Positions 1 to 6,464 of a stretch of DNA of 14,707 nt are shown one piece after another. Under the pieces are notes generated by a model. The model saw only the letters and a program-made list of their open reading frames with translations, ran no database searches and had not been told where the DNA came from. Origin of the DNA: an uncultured Phycisphaerales bacterium (GTDB lineage: Bacteria > Planctomycetota > Phycisphaerae > Phycisphaerales > SM1A02); NCBI GenBank assembly GCA_946886375.1, contig CAMPIL010000045.1, positions 1 to 14,707 of the forward strand. Reading direction: 5' to 3'. The translations under genes were made by a program, and so were the position numbers. Each line of letters begins with the position of its first letter. The first letter of the stretch is position 1.

Positions 1-1
1 C

Positions 2-859
2 ACGCAAGGCGCCGCCGTGGCGGCGCTTCGCGCCCAGCCGGTGAACGCCGCAGAAGCCGAAGCGGCTGAGAACCGCTCATTGGCCTTGCTCAAAGAAGCC
101 AAGGACCTGGCCGAACAACTCCAGAAGAAAACGCAGGATCAGGAAGTTCAGCGGCGGCGCGAGGAGTTGATGGCCGCCTACTCCAAGTTCGCCGAACGCC
201 AGATCGCCGTGCGCGAAGAAACACTCCCGCTGGCAGCCATTCCGCAACTGGATCGGCGACAGTTGATCGAGGCGCGGCGATTGGGCACATCGCAGGATGA
301 AATTCGCACGGGCCTGAACGGACTGCGCGACTCCACCAGCGAAATCCTCGACTCGCCCATCTTCGTGCACGTGCACCGCATGATCGACGGCTGGTCCAGC
401 ACGATCAGCGATTCACTGGCCGGCGGCACGGTGAACGTGGACGTGATCGACCGTCAGCAGCAGATCGCCGACAGCATCGGCCGGTTGATCAAGGCGCTGG
501 AGGAAATCGCTTCGCCGCCGGGCGAATTCGCGAAGGATCAGCAGCAGGGCGAGCAAGGGCAGGGCCAGAGCGGCCAGCAGCCGCTGATTCCGCCCATCGC
601 GCAGCTCAAACTGCTTCAGGGCCTGCAGGAACAGGTCTACAATCTGACAAAGGAACTGGACAAGCGCGGCGACCTGGATGCGGCACAAATGCGCCTGCGG
701 CTGCGCGACATCGGCCAGCACCAGCGCGAGTTGATGGATTTGGGCAAACAGATGCTCGAGGCCCTGCAGCGCAACCAGCCCGGCGCGCCCATGCCGGACG
801 TTCAGCCGCCCGACGCAGAGCCTTCACCACAGGAGCCAGATGAACCGTTGCCTGAATGA
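2..859 (+). CDS. Coiled-coil hydrophilic protein, C-terminal part (5' end outside window)
   Basis: I do not recognise a named family. The reading frame is open to the left edge, so the gene most likely starts upstream; an in-frame GTG at 17 has no visible ribosome site and is probably internal. The visible 285 residues are highly charged and helical (Glu/Lys/Gln/Arg-rich), with heptad-like stretches near the start and again around residues 195-255, counted from the GTG at 17. A Gln/Gly-rich linker lies near residues 172-188, and the tail is Pro/Asp/Glu-rich. No membrane segment or catalytic motif is visible in this part. It overlaps the next gene by 20 bases, which suggests one transcript and coupled translation. 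In planctomycetes, long coiled-coil proteins of this style occur beside MoxR/DUF58/BatA-type gene sets (family recollection); whether that applies here depends on the missing upstream sequence. Coding status is well supported by the neighbour arrangement. Confidence 0.75.
   Translation, partial: TQGAAVAALRAQPVNAAEAEAAENRSLALLKEAKDLAEQLQKKTQDQEVQRRREELMAAYSKFAERQIAVREETLPLAAIPQLDRRQLIEARRLGTSQDEIRTGLNGLRDSTSEILDSPIFVHVHRMIDGWSSTISDSLAGGTVNVDVIDRQQQIADSIGRLIKALEEIASPPGEFAKDQQQGEQGQGQSGQQPLIPPIAQLKLLQGLQEQVYNLTKELDKRGDLDAAQMRLRLRDIGQHQRELMDLGKQMLEALQRNQPGAPMPDVQPPDAEPSPQEPDEPLPE
831..835 (+). promoter_or_regulatory. Ribosome binding site for the 840 start
   Basis: AGGAG lies four bases before the ATG at 840. 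It supports this start over the in-frame ATG at 873, which would remove the overlap with the preceding gene but has no comparable purine-rich site. Confidence 0.5.
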
Positions 860-1631
860 TCTTCATCGAGTGATGCATCGCGCAGCGTGGTGTGGCCTGA
901 TCGCTGCGATCGCGGCGTGTTTCAGCGAGTTCGCCAACAACAGCGCGTTGGCGCAGGAAACCGATGCTCAACCCGCGCCCCCAGCCACACTGCCGCAGAC
1001 CCAATCTCAGACGCCACCTCAGACACAGCCAGGTTCGTTGGACGACCTGCTGGGCATTGATGAGGAATCGCAGGAGCAAGCCGGCGAGGCGGCGGCGCGC
1101 GAAGCGGATGAGGAACTCAAACAGAAGTTGAACGAGGCCGAAATCGCCGATGGTTTTTCGCAGGCGGTGCAGAAGATGTCGTTGAGCGCGGATTTGCTCG
1201 ATGTGCGGTTTGACCCGGGCCTGGGCACGCAGCGCGTGCAGGAGGACATCCTCGCCAAACTGGCCCACCTGATCGATCAGGCCAAGAAGAGCCAGTCGAT
1301 GTCGCAAAGTTCATCGTCGTCAAGTTCATCCTCGCAATCCCAGAGCAAGAGCCAGCAATCCAAGCAGAACCCCGGCCAGCAGAAGAGCCAGCCGCAGAAC
1401 ACCGGCAACGAGCGCAACAACAAGCCCTCCGACAGTCAGGAAGGCGACCCGCCGCCGATGCAGCAGGGCGATATCAACACGGTGCTGGAGGAGTCGCGCG
1501 CGGAATGGGGCAGCCTGCCGCCGCGCGTGCGCGATCAGTTGCTTCAGGGGCGCAAGGAGAAATTCTCATCGCTGTATCAGCAGTTGACGCAGGAGTACTA
1601 CAAGCGGCTGGCCGAGGAGGGCTCGCCTTGA
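840..1631 (+). CDS. Secreted Ser/Gln-rich protein with WGxLPPR C-terminal segment
   Basis: A 263-residue exported protein of unknown function. Residues 1-38 form a signal peptide: basic start, hydrophobic WCGLIAAIAACF core, likely cleavage after NNSALA before QETD. A Pro/Gln/Thr-rich stretch follows (39-64), then an acidic helical segment (65-150). Next is a strongly biased linker (151-210) with nine consecutive serines at 157-165 and many Gln/Lys/Asn. A conserved-looking tail (222-260) starts EWGSLPPRVRDQLLQ and ends EYYKRLAEE. I recall this tail pattern in uncharacterised planctomycete proteins beside similar operons, but no function is assigned to it. The ATG at 840 is preceded by AGGAG. 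The stop at 1629-1631 overlaps the TTG start of the next gene, indicating coupled expression. The composition suggests a flexible tether or interaction tail in the cell envelope; this is inference. Confidence 0.8.
   Translation: MNRCLNDLHRVMHRAAWCGLIAAIAACFSEFANNSALAQETDAQPAPPATLPQTQSQTPPQTQPGSLDDLLGIDEESQEQAGEAAAREADEELKQKLNEAEIADGFSQAVQKMSLSADLLDVRFDPGLGTQRVQEDILAKLAHLIDQAKKSQSMSQSSSSSSSSSQSQSKSQQSKQNPGQQKSQPQNTGNERNNKPSDSQEGDPPPMQQGDINTVLEESRAEWGSLPPRVRDQLLQGRKEKFSSLYQQLTQEYYKRLAEEGSP
1616..1620 (+). promoter_or_regulatory. Ribosome binding site deciding the TTG start at 1628
   Basis: GGAGG within GAGGAGG, seven bases before TTG at 1628. This ideal spacing, together with the signal peptide that begins exactly there, fixes the start of the toroid gene. 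A longer in-frame extension back to 1505 would lie inside the preceding gene and bury the signal peptide. Confidence 0.65.
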
Positions 1632-2758
1632 GACTGATTCTCCAGCGCGGTGCGTTCATTGCCTGTGCGGCGATCGCATGCGCAGCCTTGGGCATCGCGC
1701 CGGCGCAGGAGACTCGGCCGGCTACCGCGTCCCCGCCCGCTGCACCTCCGGCTTCGCAACCAGAAGCGGTCGAAGCGCCCGAGGCGCGCCCGCAGCACAG
1801 CGCAGAGAACAACCCCACCGCCAACGAAATGACCGAAGCCATGCATCTCGCGGTGCAGAAGGGCTTTGAGTACATGCGCAGCCAGCAGAACAGCGATGGC
1901 TCGTTCGGCCGCGGGCGTTACGGCAAGCACGTGGGCATCACCGCGCTGTGCGCGCTGGCGTACATGGCCGACGGCAATTTGCCCGGACGCGGGCCCTATG
2001 GCGAGGAAGTGTCCAAGGCGCTGGAGTTCGTGCTCGCACATTCCACCGAAACCGGACTGCTCACCGGCGAGCCTTCGCACGGTCCAATGTACGGCCACGG
2101 ATTCGCCACGCTGTTTCTCGGCGAAATCTACGGCATGAATCCCGATGACAAGCGCGTGCGCGATGCGCTGGTGCGCGCGGTGGAACTCATCGTCGGCACG
2201 CAAAACGAAGAAGGCGGCTGGCGCTACAACCCCGTGCCCTACGACGCTGACGTGTCCGTCACCATCTGCCAGGTGATGGCCCTGCGCTCGGCGCGCAACG
2301 CGGGGATCAAGGTTCCCAAGCAGACGATCGACCGCGCGGTGGAATATGTGCGCCGCTGCCAGAATCCCGATGGCGGTTTCAAGTACATGCTGCAGGCCGG
2401 CGGATCGGCCTGGCCGCGCTCAGCCGCCGCCGTCGCCACGCTGTATTACGCGGGCATTTATGAGGATGATTCCATCGAGCGCGGCCTGCAGTATCTGATT
2501 CGCAACTCATTCCCCGGCGGCGGCATGGCGGGCCAGGCCCACTATTATTACGGCCACTACTACGCCATTCAGGCCATGTACATGGCCGGCGGCGAGAAGT
2601 GGGAAAAGTGGTGGCCTGCCGCGCGCGATGAACTGATCTCGCGACAGTCCTCCAACGGCGGATGGCTCGATAATCACACCGGCGGCGACGACGCCACGGC
2701 CATGAGCCTCATCGTTCTCCAAATGCCGAAGCGTTATTTGCCGATCTTTCAGAGGTGA
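1628..2758 (+). CDS. Secreted prenyltransferase/squalene-oxidase-repeat (alpha/alpha-toroid) protein
   Basis: A 376-residue exported protein of the terpene-cyclase/prenyltransferase alpha/alpha-toroid superfamily. From the TTG at 1628 it begins with a signal peptide (1-26, likely cleaved after GIAPA). An Ala/Pro-rich linker follows (27-60), then the toroid. Four QW-type motifs (Q-x3-G-x-W/F) are visible: Q87-F93 (QNSDGSF), Q192-W198 (QNEEGGW), Q245-F251 (QNPDGGF) and Q340-W346 (QSSNGGW). A full DxDD protonation motif of squalene-hopene cyclase is not seen; the nearest segments are DADVS at 206-210 and GGDDA near 352-356. The signal peptide and lack of DxDD argue against a cytosolic triterpene cyclase; a structural or binding role outside the cytoplasm is more likely (inference). 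The TTG overlaps the previous stop as TTGA, and its own stop overlaps the next start as GTGA. Confidence 0.9.
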   Translation: MRLILQRGAFIACAAIACAALGIAPAQETRPATASPPAAPPASQPEAVEAPEARPQHSAENNPTANEMTEAMHLAVQKGFEYMRSQQNSDGSFGRGRYGKHVGITALCALAYMADGNLPGRGPYGEEVSKALEFVLAHSTETGLLTGEPSHGPMYGHGFATLFLGEIYGMNPDDKRVRDALVRAVELIVGTQNEEGGWRYNPVPYDADVSVTICQVMALRSARNAGIKVPKQTIDRAVEYVRRCQNPDGGFKYMLQAGGSAWPRSAAAVATLYYAGIYEDDSIERGLQYLIRNSFPGGGMAGQAHYYYGHYYAIQAMYMAGGEKWEKWWPAARDELISRQSSNGGWLDNHTGGDDATAMSLIVLQMPKRYLPIFQR

Positions 2759-3966
2759 TCGAGATTTCACTCATTCACGACCAACTCTCCGCCCTCCACC
2801 GCGTGCGATTACGCGCGCTTGCGTGCTTGGTGATTCTCGCAGCATTTCTCACGGGCTCCGCGCACGCCGACACCGGCGATTTTCTGCTCGTGCGGCGCTC
2901 GATGCAGGTGCAGCCGATCCGCCTCACGGCGATCAGTGACCAGTATGTCGAGCATCTGCCGCAGGACAAATCCTGGGAGAAGATTCCACTGAAGGAATGC
3001 GTCGCGCTGCTGAATCCCCAGGCCGCCATCAAGCCGCGCACCGCCGGCATGCTGTTGCTCGCCGACGGCCAGCGGTTGCCGGGCGAGGCCTGGGTGGGAT
3101 CGGAAGCCGCGCCTGAAACGCTGGCGTGGAGCCATCCGTGGCTGGGCCGCGTGGATGTGCCTTTGAAATTGATCGACTCCATGGTGCTGACGCCCACGGC
3201 CAGCGCGCCTGCGCCCGGCGAACTCGATGTGGTGCTTTTAGCCAATGGCGACCGGCAGGAAGGCCTGGTCATGGCGATCGGCAGTTCTATTACGCTCGAA
3301 GTCGAACGCGCCGGCAAGAAGCAGAACATAGACATCCCCATCGAACTTGTCTCCGCCATCACGATGATTGCCGGCAAGCAGCCCCCCACCGGAAAACGAA
3401 TCTGGTTTGATGAAGGATCGGTCATCGATGTGCAGTCCATCGCGGTCGGCGATGACGGTTACGTGCGGCTGAGCGGATCGGCGCTTGTCGCGGGGACCCA
3501 GCCGACGCGCGTGGGCCTTTCGCAGATCGCCGCGATATTGCTTGACCCGCAAGGCATGATTCCGCTTGCGACGTTGGCGCCTTCACGCATCGAAGGGCCG
3601 GCGACGCGGTACATGCTGCCCAAGCCTCAGGAAACGAATCCCAACGCGCCGCTGAATCTTTCATCGCTTCAGTATCAGGGCCCGCTGGTTGTGCGGTACG
3701 CGCTGCCGGTGGGCGTGCAGCGGTTTGTCGCCGAGGCCGAGCTGCCGCGCGGCTCGATGGAATGGGGCGATTACGAATTGATCATTCGCAGCAACGACGC
3801 GGAGGTTTTCCGCGGTCATTTGAACGCGGCGAATCCCGCCGCAAGCATCAACGTCGCGCTCGCAGGCCGCGAACTGACGATTGAAATCGCCGAGGCGGGA
3901 AACGGCCCGATTCAGGACCAGTTGCTGCTGCACCGGCCGATGCTGCTGATGGCGGCTGGGCGGTAG
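2755..3966 (+). CDS. Secreted beta-repeat protein with NPCBM-like C-terminal domain
   Basis: A 403-residue exported protein with no family I can name. A signal peptide ends near residue 38 (ACLVILAAFLTGSAHA, then DTGD). Four tandem units of about 48-50 residues follow, roughly 42-88, 99-147, 158-206 and 216-265. Each opens with a hydrophobic strand and a DG/NGD-type turn (LLLADGQ, VLLANGD, WFDEGS). Each closes on a similar segment: KIPLKECVALLNP, DVPLKLIDSMVLTP, DIPIELVSAITMIA, RVGLSQIAAILLDP. Residues 309-398 read like an NPCBM/galactose-binding beta-sandwich (VQRFVAEAEL, then VFRGHLN, then LTIEIAEAGNG). That resemblance is by eye only. The GTG at 2755 overlaps the preceding TGA. An alternative GTG at 2803 would give a shorter, more typical signal peptide, but neither start has a good ribosome site. 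A binding role at the cell surface is inferred. Confidence 0.8.
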   Translation: MIEISLIHDQLSALHRVRLRALACLVILAAFLTGSAHADTGDFLLVRRSMQVQPIRLTAISDQYVEHLPQDKSWEKIPLKECVALLNPQAAIKPRTAGMLLLADGQRLPGEAWVGSEAAPETLAWSHPWLGRVDVPLKLIDSMVLTPTASAPAPGELDVVLLANGDRQEGLVMAIGSSITLEVERAGKKQNIDIPIELVSAITMIAGKQPPTGKRIWFDEGSVIDVQSIAVGDDGYVRLSGSALVAGTQPTRVGLSQIAAILLDPQGMIPLATLAPSRIEGPATRYMLPKPQETNPNAPLNLSSLQYQGPLVVRYALPVGVQRFVAEAELPRGSMEWGDYELIIRSNDAEVFRGHLNAANPAASINVALAGRELTIEIAEAGNGPIQDQLLLHRPMLLMAAGR

Positions 3967-4123
3967 CGCAACCCTCATCGTGAAGAGTGCTGCCGGACCA
4001 CACGCGGCAAAAACGTCGTGGCGACGTCGAGATTCGATGTAGTTTCAACGACATCGACCGGCCACAGGCAACCCGCGCCGCAGTGGTTTATGATGATGCG
4101 CCGCCGCGCCGCGGCGGAATCTC
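3967..4123. other. Intergenic gap with two inverted repeats
   Basis: This gap separates the secreted-protein cluster from the RMD1-like gene. It holds two small inverted repeats. ACGTCG at 4013-4018 pairs with CGACGT at 4022-4027 across a TGG loop. TCGATGT at 4034-4040 pairs with ACATCGA at 4051-4057 across ten bases. Neither is followed by a T-run, so a classic intrinsic terminator is not supported; they could be a terminator of another kind or operator sites. A -10-like TATGAT lies at 4089-4094, without a convincing -35. No small gene is visible. Confidence 0.35.
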
Positions 4124-5323
4124 ATGCAGCCTCACCCCACCCCACCACCTGCCGGTGAAACCACGGCGCGGCCTGCCGTCGCGCCGCAGTCGCCCGCGGA
4201 AAGTCTGGATACGCGCATGCCGGACCCGCGCATCGAACGCGGCACGTGCCATTGCCTTTTCGTGTACGACATTGGCGCGGCGATCGACCTGGAGCAGGCG
4301 CAGCAGCGGGTGACGGATCCCGCATCGCGCGAGTCGCTGCCTCATCGCCGCCGCGCTCCGGAATATTTCGAGTTCCAGCCTCCGCCGCTGCGCGTCACCG
4401 AAATGGGCGAGCCGTTCGTTCTGGATCGATTTGCCACCAGTGCCGTGGTGAATTGCGTGTTCTTTGATTTCGGCGCCGTCGAGGTGATGTACACCATCGA
4501 CATCGCAGGGCCGATGGCGAACCTTGCAGCTCTGAGCAACGCCCTGTCGGGCAACGCGGCGATGCAGGCCGATGCCCGCCGGCGCGTGGAGCACTTGATC
4601 CAGCGCCTGGGACCCGCGGTGAACAAGGCGAACATTGCGCCGCTGGTGGAAGATTACGCGATTTACCACGCCGAATCGCTTTCGCCCGCTGCCGATCCGC
4701 AGGCATTCGTTGATGCGCACGCCATGGCGCTGGCCCAAATCCTGCGTTCCGAGGGCAAGCCGCTTTCGGATCAGGAAACGCACGAGGCCATGTCGTGCCG
4801 CATTTCCTACAGTCCGGATGATCTCGCGGTGATCGACTGGCAGGCGGCGCTGATCATTGGCACGGACGTGGACGACGTTCGGGCGGTGCTGGAATTCGCC
4901 AATGTCGAACTGCTGGAGATGCGATATCTCGACGACCAGTTGGATCGCGTGTTGGATACCTTTTACAAGGCGCTGTCGGAGCGGCGCTGGCGTCGTTCGC
5001 TGAGTTTGCACGCCGGGCGGACTGACCTGCGCCGCCTCGCGCGTTTGCAGATGGAAAGCGCGGTCTTGTTTGAAGAGGTGAACAACGCGCTGAAACTGCT
5101 TGGTGATCAGTTTCTGGCCCGCGTGTATCGCCTTGCGTCGCAGCGGCTGCACATTCCCGACTGGGACGCAAGCATTCTGCGCAAGTTGCAGACTGTCGAA
5201 AGCCTGTACAGCAAACTCTCGGATTTTCAGAACACGCGCCGGCTGGAATTGCTGGAGTGGATCATCATTCTGTTGATCGCGATTTCCATCGGAATCGCGT
5301 TCGTGCCAGGACTGATGCACTGA
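4124..5323 (+). CDS. RMD1/DUF155 family protein
   Basis: A 399-residue protein of the RMD1/RMND1/Sif2 (DUF155) family, whose eukaryotic members are mitochondrial; the bacterial role is not well defined. The diagnostic features are visible in order. An N-terminal Pro-rich leader is followed by a beta-rich segment with GTCHCLFVYDIGAAIDL. Then comes the core with FEFQPPPLRV, VVNCVFFDFGAVEVMYT and EDYAIYH. A helical region includes LEFANVELLEMRYLDDQLD. The protein ends in a C-terminal hydrophobic anchor (about 377-394, EWIIILLIAISIGIAFV). This single C-terminal membrane segment after a long helical region is typical of the family. The ATG at 4124 has only a weak GGCGGA upstream; an internal ATG at residue 30 (MPDPRIERG) is possible. 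It converges with trpD, with only 11 bases between stops, so neither has room for a separate terminator. Family assignment is by recognition of pattern, not a search. Confidence 0.85.
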   Translation: MQPHPTPPPAGETTARPAVAPQSPAESLDTRMPDPRIERGTCHCLFVYDIGAAIDLEQAQQRVTDPASRESLPHRRRAPEYFEFQPPPLRVTEMGEPFVLDRFATSAVVNCVFFDFGAVEVMYTIDIAGPMANLAALSNALSGNAAMQADARRRVEHLIQRLGPAVNKANIAPLVEDYAIYHAESLSPAADPQAFVDAHAMALAQILRSEGKPLSDQETHEAMSCRISYSPDDLAVIDWQAALIIGTDVDDVRAVLEFANVELLEMRYLDDQLDRVLDTFYKALSERRWRRSLSLHAGRTDLRRLARLQMESAVLFEEVNNALKLLGDQFLARVYRLASQRLHIPDWDASILRKLQTVESLYSKLSDFQNTRRLELLEWIIILLIAISIGIAFVPGLMH

Positions 5324-5334
5324 AAGAGGACCTG

Positions 5335-6420
5335 CTATTGCGATGTTTTCGCAAGGTTCTGCAGCGTCTGCCGCGCCGCGCCGCTGTCGATGGCGCGGAC
5401 CGCGTGTTCCAGCCCTTCTTGCATGGAGCCTGCCTTGTCGGCGACATAGATCGCTGCGGCGGCGTTCAAGAGCGCCATCTCGCGCGCCGGGCCGGCCTTG
5501 CCCTCCAGCACATCGCGAATCATTCGCGCTGCGTCATCCAAGTCCTGCGCCACCAGCTCATCGCGCGAGGTCATCGTCAGCCCCAGTTGCCGTGGCGAAA
5601 CCACTTCCTCGCTGACTTTTCCATCGCGAACGTGAAAGACGTTGGTGGATGCGGAAAGCGAGAACTCATCCAGCCCGTCGTTGCTGTGAATCACCATCGC
5701 GCGGATCGCGCCCAGATCGCGCAACGCCTCAGCGATCGGCTGGAGGAATTTCCAGTTGAACACGCCCATCAGTTGCCGCCGCGCGCCGGCGGGATTGGTC
5801 AGCGGGCCAAGCAGGTTGAAGATGGTGGGAAACCCCAACGCTTGCCGCACGGGCATGACGTGCCGGGTGGCCGGATGGTGATGGATCGCGAAGCAGAAAC
5901 ACACGCCGATCTGCTCCAGGCATCGCGCCTGAACGGTTCGATCGGCGTCGATGTTCACGCCCAGTTTCTTCAGCACTTCCGCCGACCCACGTCCGGTTCG
6001 CGAACGGTTGCCGTGCTTTGCGACCTTTGCTCCGGCGGCCGCGGCGATGATGGCAGCGACGGTGGAGACGTTGAAGGTCTTGGGCGCGCCGCCCGTGCCG
6101 GCGGTATCTACGATCTCATCCGCAGCGATTGAGCAGCACACGCGATCCACGTGCTTTCGCATGACGCGGGCGGCGCCCAGAATTTCCTCGGCCGTTGGTG
6201 TGCGAGTGGCCAGCAGCGCCAGCAGCGCGCCAACTTCGCCGTGATGCGACTGCCCGGTCATCATCGCTTCAAATGCGGTCGCGGCCTGCGACGCGGAAAG
6301 CGTGTGCCCGGCCAGCAGCAACTGCAGTGCCGGCGTCAGGTCGCCGGGCCGGGCTGGGCGCGCGAACTCCGAGGGACCGCCCCCCGCCCCCGATGGCTGT
6401 GGTGCCGTATCATCGGCCAT
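5335..6420 (-). CDS. trpD: Anthranilate phosphoribosyltransferase TrpD
   Basis: Transfers the phosphoribosyl group of PRPP to anthranilate, the second committed step of tryptophan synthesis, in the cytoplasm. Read from the ATG at 6420 it has 361 residues, slightly long for the family because of an N-terminal leader. Signature segments are present: DTAGTGGAPKTFNVST near 105-120 (PRPP loop), KHGNR at 135-139, and GSAEVLKKLGVNID. Further on are VRQALGFPTIFNLLGPLTNP (with the anthranilate-site Arg) and DGLDE (metal-binding Asp-Glu pair). The PRPP loop lacks the usual Asp of GTGGD and is one residue shorter. In-frame ATGs at 6426 and 6450 are alternative starts; no clear ribosome site separates them. 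A -10-like GATACT on this strand (6435-6430) favours the shorter starts. It is alone here, without other trp genes, which is common in planctomycetes (general knowledge). It diverges from lgt. Confidence 0.95.
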   Translation of the reverse strand: MADDTAPQPSGAGGGPSEFARPARPGDLTPALQLLLAGHTLSASQAATAFEAMMTGQSHHGEVGALLALLATRTPTAEEILGAARVMRKHVDRVCCSIAADEIVDTAGTGGAPKTFNVSTVAAIIAAAAGAKVAKHGNRSRTGRGSAEVLKKLGVNIDADRTVQARCLEQIGVCFCFAIHHHPATRHVMPVRQALGFPTIFNLLGPLTNPAGARRQLMGVFNWKFLQPIAEALRDLGAIRAMVIHSNDGLDEFSLSASTNVFHVRDGKVSEEVVSPRQLGLTMTSRDELVAQDLDDAARMIRDVLEGKAGPAREMALLNAAAAIYVADKAGSMQEGLEHAVRAIDSGAARQTLQNLAKTSQ

Positions 6421-6464
6421 GCGCATTAGAGTATCACGACCCCGGCGCATACGGTTGTCCCATC

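Noticed and set aside
1309..1338. Serine tract as a phase-variable microsatellite
   Set aside because: The codons are mixed, so there is no uniform short DNA repeat for frequent slippage.
1505..1627. Upstream extension of the toroid gene
   Set aside because: It lies within the preceding gene in another frame, would bury the signal peptide, and ignores the strong ribosome site before TTG at 1628.
4088..5320. 410-codon open frame on the minus strand
   Set aside because: It is fully antisense to the RMD1-family gene, which has recognisable family motifs. The antisense translation is rich in His/Arg/Gln and shows no motif; long mirror frames are common in GC-rich DNA.
5257..6132. 291-codon open frame on the plus strand
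   Set aside because: Antisense to trpD, whose signature motifs are clear. The translated product shows no motif.
6195..6464. N-terminal extension of lgt by 90 codons
   Set aside because: The extension is antisense to trpD and Arg/Pro-rich. The Lgt N-terminal membrane region starts naturally after the ATG at 6465.
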